Of a DNA stretch of 64,000 bases, positions 49,501 to 51,690 are shown in pieces. Positions within the stretch are counted from its first letter, which is position 1; every line of letters starts with the position of its first letter. The translations under genes were made by a program, and so were the position numbers. The notes below the pieces were generated by a model. It searched no databases and was not told where the DNA came from. It saw only the letters and a program-made list of their open reading frames with translations. The stretch comes from Sweltsa coloradensis (lineage: Eukaryota; Arthropoda; Insecta; Plecoptera; Chloroperlidae), in the NCBI GenBank assembly GCA_024449915.1, contig JAMZAV010003072.1:62001-126000 (forward strand), read 5' to 3'.

Positions 49501-49762
49501 CAGTCTGGCCATACGCCAGTATTGTTACATTATAGCCTTTAAATAACCGCTGAACTAGTCCCTTCACAGCACTTTCATAAACGTCAGTCTGACTATTAGT
49601 GGCATCAAACACATAATTATACGTAAAGAGCCGATCCCCTCTCACATTCACTTGGGGCTCCCCAGGCACTTTTTGAATACAATTCTGGCAACCTCGGGAA
49701 ATCTCGCTGCTCACCAGTGGACGGATTCTTAGTGCAACTTGAACACAAGTCTCCTCAGACAT
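999..49762 (-). CDS. KIF4: KIF4-like chromokinesin, eight coding exons, 3' end outside window
   Basis: Kinesin-4 motor. In known KIF4 proteins it is plus-end directed, binds chromosome arms and, with PRC1, the anaphase central spindle. Exons in transcript order: 49762-49355, 37866-37619, 33615-33228, 27895-27551, 15966-15793, 8914-8718, 6449-6083, 1190-999. They total 2319 nt, or 773 codons, and all phases agree. The motor (about residues 1-340) has P-loop GQTGSGKT at 85-92, switch I NSQSSRSH at 197-204 and switch II DLAGSE at 231-236. The stalk is Glu/Lys/Gln-rich and ends in blocks typical of KIF4, such as RRKRLQELE and AAAANKRL. Vertebrate KIF4 is about 1230 residues, so roughly 450 residues, including the Cys-rich tail, should lie beyond base 1. 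Introns run 2-12 kb and are full of transposons. A KIF21 or KIF7 identity is less likely because the stalk blocks match KIF4. Confidence 0.95.
1594..2745. mobile_element. hAT-like non-autonomous element, TSD ATTTTAAA
   Basis: Terminal inverted repeats TAGAGATGGG...CCCATCTCTA are flanked by a perfect 8-bp direct repeat ATTTTAAA (1586-1593 and 2746-2753). The subterminal sequence is rich in CGATTC motifs. No transposase was seen. An 8-bp target duplication fits hAT-type insertion. Lies in KIF4 intron 7. Confidence 0.85.
2343..2530. repeat. short minisatellite, about three 63-70 bp units
   Basis: Imperfect tandem units contain GCAATGCTATCTTCAAAAGT, TAGAACAATGCC and AAGATAAGATAG variants. Internal to the hAT-like element at 1594-2745. 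Confidence 0.7.
3005..3482. mobile_element. MITE-like element with TACCGTATTG ends
   Basis: TACCGTATTGTACCGAATA on the left is inverted on the right as ATTCTGCACAATACGGTA. The same end sequence bounds a second segment at 9894-10627. No clear target duplication. Non-coding. Confidence 0.5.
3498..4636. mobile_element. hAT-like non-autonomous element, TSD CATGTCCC
   Basis: Ends CAGTGTTGGG...CCCAACACTG lie between perfect 8-bp repeats CATGTCCC (3490-3497 and 4637-4644). The subterminal regions repeat GAACTTTT/AAAAGTTC motifs many times, as many hAT elements do for transposase binding. It carries one copy of the 300-bp dispersed repeat also found near 51.5 and 56.1 kb. No transposase seen. Confidence 0.88.
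3710..4030 (+). repeat. dispersed 300-bp repeat, copy 1
   Basis: Shares long identical blocks (for example CAGAAAACCGATTCTCAAAA and AAAGGCCTTCTTTCATT) with 56001-56285 in the same orientation and about 51440-51690 in the opposite one. Non-coding; family unknown. Confidence 0.75.
4944..5651 (+). mobile_element. piggyBac-like deletion derivative
   Basis: Bounded by TTAA on both sides (4940-4943 and 5652-5655), with terminal inverted repeats CCCATCTGCACC and GGTGCGGATGGG, one mismatch. A TTAA target and ends starting CCC are typical of piggyBac. Inside, a plus-strand stretch from about 5213 reads [16 protein letters not shown], then a stop, then [14 protein letters not shown]. An acidic Asp/Ser/Glu-rich leader of this kind is common at the N-terminus of piggyBac transposases. 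The catalytic domain is absent, so the copy is non-autonomous. Confidence 0.8.
6083..6449 (-). CDS. KIF4: KIF4 exon 7: conserved stalk block
   Basis: Codes residues 588-709, a highly charged coiled coil. The signatures [43 protein letters not shown] and [11 protein letters not shown] are diagnostic of the kinesin-4 chromokinesin stalk. Acceptor is GTTTATTTAG. The donor ATG|GTACGA has GT but is weaker than the others. The exon enters with one base and leaves in phase 0. Confidence 0.95.
6761..8404. mobile_element. hAT-like element with ATCGATA-rich ends
   Basis: Ends TAGGATTGCCG and CGGCAACCCAA are flanked by CTAATAAG (6753-6760) and CTAATAAT (8405-8412), 7 of 8 bases matching. Both ends carry dense ATCGATTATCGAT motifs. 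A second TIR element (7270-7993) is nested inside. Lies in KIF4 intron 6. Confidence 0.75.
7270..7993. mobile_element. nested TIR element, CAGGGCT ends
   Basis: CAGGGCTCG at the left and CAAGCCCTG at the right are inverted. Both ends carry GTTGCCC/GGGCAACT motifs. Only AGTTG is repeated directly at the flanks, so the target duplication is uncertain. No coding sequence recognised. Confidence 0.6.
8718..8914 (-). CDS. KIF4: KIF4 exon 6: stalk
   Basis: Codes residues 522-586 plus two bases (AT) of codon 587. It starts [18 protein letters not shown] and ends with the KIF4-like block [12 protein letters not shown] followed by [10 protein letters not shown]. Acceptor is TTGTTCCAAG; donor is CCAT|GTAAGA. 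The two leftover bases plus the first G of exon 7 give Met587. Confidence 0.92.
9041..9580 (-). repeat. dispersed repeat with hammerhead ribozyme motif, best copy
   Basis: Begins GGAGAAGGGTTGACAGG on the plus strand. A second long copy lies at 48224-48555. Shorter copies without the ribozyme part are at about 29465-29590, 32277-32400 and 34268-34400. On the minus strand it contains the hammerhead motif (9154-9204) followed by GGATTAAGGTAAC. The related TTTAAGGTAAGC follows the ribozyme-like motifs of the two Penelope elements, so this is probably a Penelope-derived or Penelope-mobilised non-autonomous repeat. At 9423-9439 there is a perfect tRNA T-arm (CCTGG/TTCGAAT/CCAGG, minus strand). Confidence 0.7.
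9154..9204 (-). ncRNA. type I hammerhead ribozyme motif
   Basis: On the minus strand the core reads CTGATGA (9195-9189), stem II GTCC-CAGAA-GGAC, GAAA (9175-9172), then CAC-GTC. This gives a minimal stem III (AC/GU closing an AC loop) and predicted cleavage after GUC at 9166. Stem I forms six pairs between ATCTGC before the core and GTGGAT after the cleavage site (two are G-U), then a UAA bulge and ACC/GGT. All core positions match the known consensus. Very short stem III is known in hammerheads of Penelope-like elements, where activity may need dimers. Confidence 0.8.
9894..10627. mobile_element. possible MITE with TACCGTATTGTTC ends
   Basis: TACCGTATTGTTCGAA at the left is inverted at the right as TTCGGAACAATACGGTA. 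It encloses a short plus-strand ORF at 10207-10323 and a C-rich tract. No target duplication was found, so the boundaries are uncertain. Confidence 0.45.
10207..10323 (+). CDS. 38-codon acidic ORF of unknown function
   Basis: ATG opens [20 protein letters not shown] and the frame closes at TAG after GLRRS. The composition (acidic, no hydrophobic core) resembles the start of a nuclear or transposase protein. No downstream domain was found. It may be a remnant first exon of the surrounding element; chance is not excluded. Confidence 0.2.
   Translation: MSDEGEDEMAQDEQMKTADRVEKKGSSALQISKGLRRS
10628..11213. other. AT-rich intron sequence, nothing recognised
   Basis: No ORF, inverted repeat or repeat relationship recognised between the TACCGTATTG segment and the hAT-like element at 11214. 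Confidence 0.5.
11786..11890 (-). repeat. LINE 3' end with pentanucleotide tail
   Basis: Plus strand reads a run of AGAAT/TAGAA repeats, then GGTCTTTATTGGC. On the minus strand this is GCCAATAAAGACC plus an ATTCT tail, the usual look of a CR1/L2-type LINE terminus. No coding part is attached. Confidence 0.5.
11983..12489. repeat. long inverted repeat with CCTAG ends
   Basis: Arm 1 (about 11983-12195) and arm 2 (about 12266-12489) are near-perfect reverse complements around a 70-bp spacer. Each outer end carries the terminal motif AACGACTTTGGCGTTTCCCTAG (inverted in arm 1). The spacer ends in a related AATAACTTTGGCGTTTTCCTAG, and one more copy of the motif sits at about 12526-12556. The ends resemble the CCTAG ends of the Helentron-like elements in this window. 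Confidence 0.8.
13601..13739. repeat. 52-bp-arm palindrome containing a tRNA-like cloverleaf
   Basis: Arms 13601-13652 and 13688-13739 are exact reverse complements. The plus strand also fits a tRNA-like fold: acceptor ATCCCGA (13631-13637) with TCGGGAT (13703-13709); anticodon arm CCCAC-CCGGAAA-GTGGG (13665-13681); T-arm TCGGG-TTCGAAC-CCCGA (13686-13702) directly against the acceptor. The anticodon position reads GGA but residue 33 is C, not U. The D region is itself palindromic and the variable loop is short, unlike tRNA-Ser. Probably a tRNA-derived repeat, not a working gene. Confidence 0.6.
14141..15792. other. intron 5, low-complexity stretches
   Basis: Holds a run of about 24 G from 14281, an A-rich tract at 15238-15305 and AT-rich sequence. 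No gene or element with clear ends recognised. Confidence 0.5.
15793..15966 (-). CDS. KIF4: KIF4 exon 5: stalk
   Basis: Codes residues 464-521, from ADQKRSCEE to [10 protein letters not shown]. Acceptor is TTCTATTGCAG; donor is CAG|GTAAGT, matching consensus. It is 174 nt and phase 0 at both ends. This part of KIF4 is poorly conserved, so the call rests on splice sites, phase and the ELNKELQ end that leads into exon 6. Confidence 0.85.
16071..16127 (+). pseudogene. short RT fragment ([19 protein letters not shown])
   Basis: Frame reads [19 protein letters not shown], which matches the PQGSVLGPLLF...YINDI motif of CR1/Jockey-type reverse transcriptases. Nothing recognisable continues on either side. 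Confidence 0.6.
16190..16692 (+). pseudogene. RTE-like LINE reverse transcriptase fragment
   Basis: Two overlapping frames carry RT motifs: [17 protein letters not shown], then [20 protein letters not shown] and [18 protein letters not shown] (motif A aspartate present). A frameshift near 16,435 separates them. The segment stops before the palm YADD motif, so it is truncated at both ends. Same broad family as 35489-37035. Lies in KIF4 intron 4 in antisense orientation. Confidence 0.8.
17040..17334 (+). repeat. minisatellite of about 16-17 bp units (AATAAGAGCGACAGGCC)
   Basis: Alternating units such as CCAATAAGAGCGACAGG and CCAAAAAGAGCGAATGA run to about 17312. They are followed at once by CGACTTTGGCGTTTCCCTAG, the terminal motif shared with the CCTAG-ended elements. 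A reverse-oriented array of the same unit lies at 17520-17710. Confidence 0.8.
17520..17710 (-). repeat. inverted partner of the GAGCGACAGG minisatellite
   Basis: Units read GTCGCTCTTATTGG and relatives, the reverse complement of the array at 17040-17312, but more diverged. The two arrays form a head-to-head pair around a 200-bp spacer. Confidence 0.75.
18018..20060 (-). mobile_element. 5'-truncated non-LTR retrotransposon with RT and RNase H
   Basis: Minus strand. The 20011-19442 part has the end of an [11 protein letters not shown] (motif A), [12 protein letters not shown] and YADDFF. The 19569-18055 part continues in another frame (frameshift near 19,500) with the thumb region LEYGAEVF and an RNase H domain ([39 protein letters not shown]). 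RT plus RNase H is typical of the I/Ingi/Loa groups. In RNase H the usual SDSKAAI is SHSKAAI (codon 18640-18642), losing a catalytic Asp. A poly(A) run of about 11 follows a short 3'UTR. The copy is dead. Confidence 0.85.
20061..20458. other. spacer between two retroelements
   Basis: Plus-strand frame 20055-20354 is open and includes [18 protein letters not shown], but I do not recognise it. No splice or promoter signals are evident. Probably repeat-derived. Confidence 0.3.
20568..20608 (-). ncRNA. hammerhead-like motif in Penelope 3' region, swapped 3-8 core pair
   Basis: Minus strand: stem I 5' side GTCG, core GTGACCA (20603-20597), stem II GGCC-GCGTA-GGCC, GAAA (20582-20579), CGTT, then CGAC, which pairs perfectly with GTCG as stem I. 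The consensus core is CUGANGA; here position 3 is G and position 8 is C. In the crystal structure of the full-length ribozyme these two positions pair, and the swapped pair is known to keep activity. An extra A lies between core and stem II. Stem III (ACGU) is self-complementary, as in dimer-forming versions. Confidence 0.55.
20738..20986 (-). pseudogene. Penelope GIY-YIG endonuclease domain, C-terminal part
   Basis: Continues the frame from 26249 after the inserted [37 protein letters not shown] and [13 protein letters not shown]. The catalytic Arg of the GIY-YIG fold (LSTRMNGH) is present. Ends LNLR with a TAG-type stop. In Penelope elements this domain nicks the target DNA. Confidence 0.8.
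21000..21753 (-). mobile_element. Helentron-like (HINE) element A
   Basis: On the minus strand it begins TTGGATGAGC and ends ...GCGTTTTCCTAG. The inverted copy GCTCATCCA lies about 30 bp inside the right end, followed by a small hairpin (ACGC/GCGT) and CCTAG. No target duplication; it sits in a T-rich site within the LINE tail. Such asymmetric terminal inverted repeats are known for Helentrons. Inside are two units of about 180 bp (21177-21345, 21358-21530) sharing TTGGTCAGAATCGGCCCAAA. No Rep/helicase, so non-autonomous. Confidence 0.65.
21871..22654 (-). mobile_element. Helentron-like (HINE) element B
   Basis: Same terminal design as element A: plus-strand left end CTAGGAAAACGCTTAAGTCC...GTTGGATGAGC and right end GCTCATCCAA. 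Inside are tandem units of about 175 bp with ATCGGATAAAGCATGTA (22170-22430). The 22440-22654 part is closely matched, in reverse orientation, by 63322-63520. Inserted in the LINE 3'UTR. Confidence 0.7.
22861..25113 (-). pseudogene. LINE ORF: end of endonuclease, RT and C-terminus
   Basis: Four blocks in shifting frames: 25093-23966 ([32 protein letters not shown]), 23972-23664 ([34 protein letters not shown], which is RT motif A), 23647-23420 ([13 protein letters not shown] and MYADDLKLF, the palm catalytic motif) and 23391-22861 (thumb and tail). All expected RT motifs are present, but three frameshifts break the ORF. Confidence 0.85.
25114..25418 (+). mobile_element. Penelope 3' fragment inserted in the LINE
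   Basis: Flanked by GGTAC on both sides (25109-25113 and 25414-25418). Removing the insert plus one GGTAC rejoins the LINE frame exactly. Its left part, in plus-strand sense, matches the GIY-YIG end of the Penelope fragment at 34778-35230 (TGGCTTTGCATGCTTATGGG, GCCTGTGTCATAAGGTCTG, CATACAAGCTGGTGAACTGA). The rest is probably 3'UTR. Confidence 0.75.
25419..26109 (-). pseudogene. LINE ORF start: 2A-like peptide and APE endonuclease
   Basis: Open from ATG at 26109. Residues 59-75 read [17 protein letters not shown]; the NPGP codons are 25896-25885. The consensus 2A ending is D-V/I-E-x-N-P-G-P, so Gln replaces Glu. A 2A site would release the short N-terminal peptide by ribosome skipping. The endonuclease follows and continues past the Penelope fragment at 25113 when that fragment is removed (DFNLRTKLPTVV). 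Confidence 0.8.
26249..27040 (-). pseudogene. Penelope RT C-terminal half and CX2C linker
   Basis: An uninterrupted frame of about 264 codons. It starts inside the palm after the catalytic Asp pair (DIYVIW) and runs through the thumb ([20 protein letters not shown]) to the Cys-rich linker CKRPRCKTC and AEYI, the first residues of the GIY-YIG domain. The N-terminal RT fingers are missing. The absence of stops suggests that this copy is not old. Confidence 0.85.
27075..27550. other. intron 4 start, GA-rich microsatellite and repeat remnant
   Basis: A GAGA tract lies at 27195-27225. At 27430-27487 AACCGGTTAGCGATTAACCG plus a CACTAG end resembles the subterminal region of the hAT-like element at 11214-14140. 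No gene. Confidence 0.5.
27551..27895 (-). CDS. KIF4: KIF4 exon 4: neck and proximal stalk
   Basis: Codes residues 349-463. It starts [16 protein letters not shown], which corresponds to the KIF4 neck segment QVLLLQAHGG. A coiled-coil-like stretch follows ([19 protein letters not shown] and [11 protein letters not shown]). Acceptor is TCCTGTTACAG; donor is GAG|GTAGGT. It is phase 0 at both ends. Confidence 0.92.
28570..28690. repeat. dispersed G-rich repeat (GCCGCAGG family)
   Basis: GGGGGGTTTG...GGGCCCCCAA.TATAATGCCGCAGGCGAAAATTTTGA then GTGCGTTTGGTGCGTTT. The same block occurs at about 31385-31510, 59418-59520 and 61955-62055. Non-coding; family unknown. Confidence 0.75.
28841..29314. repeat. 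palindrome with about 230-bp arms (unit A)
   Basis: Arms 28841-29071 and 29084-29314 are imperfect reverse complements with a 12-bp spacer. They start CATATAACAAAAACTT and end AAGTTTTTGTTATGTG. The duplicate lies at 31652-32120. A foldback-type element is likely. Confidence 0.8.
29465..29590 (-). repeat. hammerhead-family repeat fragment (no ribozyme), unit A
   Basis: Matches 9041-9160 (GGAGAAGGGTTGACAGG to TTTAAAGTTGTT) but stops before the ribozyme. Copied again in unit B at about 32277-32400. A more diverged copy lies at 34268-34400. Confidence 0.75.
30439..30824 (-). pseudogene. duplicate KIF4 exon 3 with two one-base deletions
   Basis: Same exon as 33228-33615, within the tandem duplication. 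One A is missing from each of two A runs: one in the A-K-F-H-L segment (plus strand near 30804, three T instead of four) and one in N-I-N-R (near 30720, two T instead of three). The frame is never restored. Apart from these I see only two synonymous changes (Thr ACA/ACG, Gly GGA/GGG). Both splice sites are intact. It could be a young pseudo-exon, or an assembly artefact with homopolymer errors. Confidence 0.85.
31652..32120. repeat. palindrome with about 230-bp arms (unit B)
   Basis: Duplicate of the 28841-29314 palindrome. The arms are better preserved near the centre, around CTAATTAATTTTAACG and its inverse. Confidence 0.8.
33228..33615 (-). CDS. KIF4: KIF4 exon 3, intact copy: motor, switch II to neck
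   Basis: Codes residues 219-348. The first base completes Glu219. Switch II DLAGSE, the [16 protein letters not shown] and [16 protein letters not shown] blocks, [10 protein letters not shown], and the end-of-motor signature [16 protein letters not shown] are all present. Acceptor TTTATTTCAG and donor CAA|GTAGGT are good. At 388 nt the exon is asymmetric, so it cannot be included twice without shifting frame. A second copy with broken frame lies at 30439-30824. This copy is nearer exon 2 and is the one that keeps the protein open. Confidence 0.93.
34581..34620 (-). ncRNA. degenerate hammerhead-like motif
   Basis: Minus strand: CTGAGGA (34615-34609) fits CUGANGA; GTC-ACGTG-GAC stem II, then GAAA followed by ACGTTTTGAT. 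Stem II has unpaired bases at its base, and stem III would be the self-complementary AACGTT. Position and neighbours match the other Penelope copy. Probably a decayed ribozyme. Confidence 0.45.
34866..35157. mobile_element. MITE-like insertion with AGGGTTGCCATA ends
   Basis: TAGGGTTGCCATA at the left and TATGGCAACCTTA at the right are inverted. The insertion separates two parts of the Penelope GIY-YIG domain that are contiguous at 25150-25185. No clean target duplication. It contains TTTTAGAGTGCATT, which resembles the GCCGCAGG repeat family. Confidence 0.65.
35489..37035 (+). mobile_element. RTE-like LINE 3' part, split by a 5S-type SINE
   Basis: Plus strand, degenerate. [10 protein letters not shown] (motif A region), then [32 protein letters not shown] after removal of the [31 protein letters not shown] and [21 protein letters not shown]. 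The order and the RWYGHV tail fit RTE-like elements. The 3' end PEAGNGNG with an ATGATGATGAT tail is at 37005-37035. 5'-truncated at the Penelope junction; several frameshifts. Confidence 0.85.
35888..36310 (-). mobile_element. 5S rRNA-derived SINE (SINE3 type)
   Basis: Flanked by the 13-bp direct repeat AGGTATGAAAATA (35875-35887 and 36311-36323), so the insertion is clean. On the minus strand the head (36300-36208) reads ACCGGTTCCCACTCGAACAC, then CGAAGTTAAGCAGAATCGGG, then GATGACCGCTTTGCC. This parallels the metazoan 5S rRNA box A and box C promoter. The tail is CAATCAATCAATC. Transcription by RNA polymerase III with TFIIIA would be expected for a live copy. Confidence 0.8.
37051..37400. 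mobile_element. hAT-like MITE, TSD GTAATTAA
   Basis: TAGGGTTGGGA...TCTAAATCCTA between perfect 8-bp repeats GTAATTAA (37043-37050 and 37401-37408). ATCGATGTC motifs repeat at both ends. It inserted just after the RTE-like LINE tail. Confidence 0.82.
37619..37866 (-). CDS. KIF4: KIF4 exon 2: motor, switch I
   Basis: Codes residues 137-218 plus two bases of codon 219. It begins [13 protein letters not shown], equivalent to the YNEEILDLL segment of kinesins, and carries switch [12 protein letters not shown]. Acceptor is TTAATTTCAG; donor is GA|GTAAGA. It enters in phase 0 and leaves two bases, which fits exon 3. Confidence 0.95.
37867..38219. other. intron 1 end, nothing recognised
   Basis: Non-coding. 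AAAAAGTTATAGCA with GGCACAAATACTAA occurs here (38150-38180) and just below exon 2 (37577-37610), a small local repeat. Confidence 0.4.
38220..38333 (+). repeat. 65-bp minisatellite, array 1
   Basis: Units contain AATACTGGACATGGAGGGGA and CATCAATCATGTCTCTCGGAC. The same unit recurs at 41803-41925, 44887-44990 and 45220-45335, so the arrays bracket both LINE copies. Confidence 0.85.
38334..41802 (+). mobile_element. CR1/Jockey-type LINE, copy 1, with hAT insertion
   Basis: Plus strand, 5'-truncated at the minisatellite. RT reads [48 protein letters not shown] (motif A), [16 protein letters not shown], and FADDSN in place of YADD. The amber TAG at 39110-39112 replaces the Gln of VPQGS. The C-terminus [10 protein letters not shown] and [10 protein letters not shown] resumes at 41098 after the hAT element, with one further frameshift. 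Ends in a TATAC/TACTA-rich tail at 41762-41800. Antisense to KIF4 in intron 1. Confidence 0.85.
39557..41055. mobile_element. hAT-like element in LINE copy 1, TSD TTAATGAC
   Basis: CAGTGGCGTAG...CTACGCCACTG between perfect 8-bp repeats TTAATGAC (39549-39556 and 41056-41063). Near the right end is a hairpin of GGGCCCAAGATC and its inverse. No transposase seen. The same insertion, with the same right flank, occurs in LINE copy 2, so it predates the duplication. Confidence 0.88.
41803..41925 (+). repeat. 65-bp minisatellite, array 2
   Basis: About two units between LINE copy 1 and copy 2. Probably the site of unequal exchange that made the duplicate. Confidence 0.8.
41926..44886 (+). mobile_element. 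CR1/Jockey-type LINE, copy 2, duplicate of copy 1
   Basis: Codes an RT segment identical to copy 1 over 244 codons, including the same amber stop (42701-42703). It differs by an extra T after 42,877 that shifts frame, a deletion at about 42,932 of roughly 525 bp that removes the hAT left end, and a short internal repeat near 43,710. The remaining hAT sequence (about 42,935-44,140) still ends CTACGCCACTG|TTAATGAC. Confidence 0.85.
44887..45335 (+). repeat. 65-bp minisatellite, arrays 3 and 4, with a 220-bp insert
   Basis: Units at 44887-44990 and 45220-45335 are separated by unrelated sequence at about 44992-45218. The insert is open on the minus strand across its length ([20 protein letters not shown] at the start, [14 protein letters not shown] at the end). 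I do not recognise the product. Confidence 0.7.
45419..45987. mobile_element. hAT-like MITE, TSD GTGTTGAC
   Basis: TAGGGCTGTG...CACAGCCCTA with perfect 8-bp repeats GTGTTGAC (45411-45418 and 45988-45995). Subterminal GGGTACCCG motifs at both ends. Confidence 0.88.
45996..46669. other. intron 1 stretch, nothing recognised
   Basis: Open frames here are short and unlike known proteins. Confidence 0.4.
46678..48114. mobile_element. hAT-like element, TSD CAAATGTG, with nested Helentron-like element
   Basis: CAGACCTGG...CCAGGTCTG between perfect 8-bp repeats CAAATGTG (46670-46677 and 48115-48122). Both ends carry many GTAACG/CGTTAC and AGTAATTTC motifs. No transposase recognised. The element at 46991-47567 lies inside. 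Confidence 0.88.
46991..47567 (+). mobile_element. Helentron-like (HINE) element C
   Basis: Starts TTGAGCGAGC. The inverted GCTCGCTCAA is at 47530-47539, 28 bp inside the right end, which finishes CAACGCGTCC...GAGCGTTTTCCTAG. This is the same asymmetric design as elements A and B with different internal sequence. No target duplication. Confidence 0.65.
48224..48555 (-). repeat. hammerhead-family repeat, second long copy
   Basis: Close to 9041-9390. The ribozyme region (48349-48403, minus strand) reads CTGACGA-GTCC-CAGAA-GGAC-AAAA. CUGACGA still fits CUGANGA, but the G of GAAA (position 12) is A, which should abolish cleavage. Confidence 0.75.
48556..49354. other. intron 1 near exon 1, nothing recognised
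   Basis: AT-rich, with TAGGCCTA motifs. No element ends recognised. Confidence 0.4.
49355..49762 (-). CDS. KIF4: KIF4 exon 1: motor start and P-loop
   Basis: Codes residues 1-136, beginning [16 protein letters not shown]. That start gives the usual short kinesin-4 leader before the first beta strand, and the ATG follows an acceptor-like site directly. The nucleotide-binding loop YGQTGSGKT is complete. The exon ends in phase 0 at FTE with donor [18 protein letters not shown] and VPGEPQV are kinesin-4-type motor segments. Confidence 0.95.
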
Positions 49763-49861
49763 CTGGCAACAAAAAAAGCATTGACTGAAAAATAAGTCCG
49801 CCTTCATAGGGGTAGAATTTGTAATTGTAGGCCTATGTGTTTAGGCCCTAGGGTACTTACA
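49763..49861 (-). other. possible short 5'UTR intron of KIF4
   Basis: The start ATG is directly preceded on the minus strand by a T-rich tract ending in TTGCCAG, a good splice acceptor. A good donor, CAGT|GTAAGTACC, lies 98 nt upstream at 49860. The 5'UTR could therefore end at 49861 and be spliced to the ATG exon across a 98-nt intron. A trans-spliced leader at the same acceptor would look alike. No TATA box or other promoter signal was recognised. Confidence 0.4.
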
Positions 49862-50437
49862 CTGTGGGAATAATTATATGAGATGCAGACATACTACTAA
49901 CTTATCTACTGTAGGCCTACCGGTACACTGTTAGATGATTGTGAGATGGAAATGTATTTTTAGGATTTAGGATATTTTTGTAAAATCATCAAAATTAATA
50001 AATTTTTGAATTTATTTGTGCGTAATGCTTACCGGTAACAATGTTTAGTACGGTAATCTTTTACTATCACCTAGAAGTGTGACCATGTATCCTTTCTTGA
50101 CAATTATTATGCAAAATTGCATATCGATCGGATGACAACTGGAAGCAGGAATAGTTCCCAAAAAAGTTTCAAATAGGTATAGTTGACTCTTGACAAGCAA
50201 AACAAATGTTTATAAAAATGAGTAGGCCTACGTAGTTGCCTAAGCAGAAACACTTTTTAGAGTAAAAAATCAGTTAACTTAGCCTAGGGCCTAAGGACCC
50301 CATTGTCTTTTGACTTTTGAAAATACAAAAACTACCCTGTTATTTTAAATTTTAAGTTTAACCTTCAGTCACTTGAGTAGGGTACACCCAATGACATAAG
50401 CTAAGCGCTAGACACTCAGTATGGCTGTGGGGAGCGT

Positions 50438-50642
50438 TCCAATTGGAAGCCATTACGAAAGGGGAAAAACAGCCGTCTAAAGTACGTAAATTTGTACATA
50501 TTTACATAGAGACGGCGGAGCTCGCCTATCAACAGACACCACTCCACAACCACTTAAATCGTCAGATTAGACAACTAGATGAAGTAGGCCTATCTATGTG
50601 GCAGGGAAATGATTTTCCCCTTTCATGATGGCTTCTAATCGG
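50438..50642. mobile_element. small TIR element upstream of KIF4
   Basis: CCAATTGGAAGCCATTACGA-AAGGGGAAAA (50438-50467) is inverted at 50613-50642 as TTTTCCCCTTTCATGATGGC-TTCTAATCGG. About 205 bp. Near the likely KIF4 5' end, but no promoter role can be shown. Confidence 0.55.
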
Positions 50643-50874
50643 CACGCAAGCGCTCGGGATGAAGGATAGGAGACTGAGAGTGAAGCGCTATGCAAAGCTT
50701 ATAATTATGTTATTGGGGGAAAATTTACAAAGTACAAACCCCAGCGTCATACTTTTACTTTTTAATTTCTGCAGTGGACTCTGCGACTGAACTGTACTAC
50801 TGGCTCTAGCTGTTTAGTATCCGGCATCCGATCGAAATGTAGATCGCAGCACTGGCGGCGCGCTACGTCACAAC

Positions 50875-51328
50875 TAGGGATGCACATTGATACTTCATTA
50901 TTATCGAAATGGTTGTCAATATCGATAATATTGATATTACCAATAAAAAATTTAAGCATGCCCCGACATCTATGGAATCTCAAATGTAGGCCTAGTAAAT
51001 GAAATTCAAAACAATACAACCTTATGCCACTCGCTGCCTCGTCCTGTAGGTGTAGCCTATGTGTTGTCTTTGTTTTTGCCTCCCGCTATCAGCTTTGTTT
51101 GCTCCCAAACATAAAACTTGAGTAGGGCCTAACCTAAGACATCTTGTGACTTAGGCCTATCTCTGTCTGCCCAAGCAGGAAATACAAATTACGTGTTTTG
51201 GTCAGTTTTCAACCAATTATTGAAATTTTGATTAGGTATCGATAATGAGTTTTGATTAAATCGATTATCGATATTTTATCCAATATTGATTATCGATCGA
51301 TAATATCGATTATCGTGTGCATCCCTAA
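50875..51328. mobile_element. hAT-like MITE, TSD GTCACAAC/GTCAAAAC
   Basis: TAGGGATGCACA...TGTGCATCCCTA with flanking 8-mers that differ at one base (50867-50874, 51329-51336). The subterminal regions are rich in ATCGATAAT. Confidence 0.78.
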
Positions 51329-51439
51329 GTCAAAACATGGCTGGCGTAATTGTGATTCCTGACAGGAGCGTATGGTGCTAGCGTGTGTTGGTCGCAACGT
51401 TTATGACAATTCGAGAAATACTTCTAAATCTATTCACTC

Positions 51440-51690
51440 TTAAGGCTATTGTACCACCTCTGGCCGATAATTTGAAAGTCGAAGAAACATGTCTGAAAAG
51501 TTTGCTGAATGAAAGAAGGCCTTTAAAATGATAGAAAAAAAATATGAATTTTTTTGGGCGGGACATAACCTCACTTATGGAAATTATATTTAGATTTTTG
51601 GACAAAAGTGTAATAGGCTATAGGCCTACAAATCTAGTTCAAAATTAAATTTTGAGAATCGGTTTTCTGGACATAGTTTAAACACCTTTA
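51440..51690 (-). repeat. dispersed 300-bp repeat, copy 2 (inverted)
   Basis: Reverse complement of 3710-4030 and 56001-56285, with diverged ends. Confidence 0.7.
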
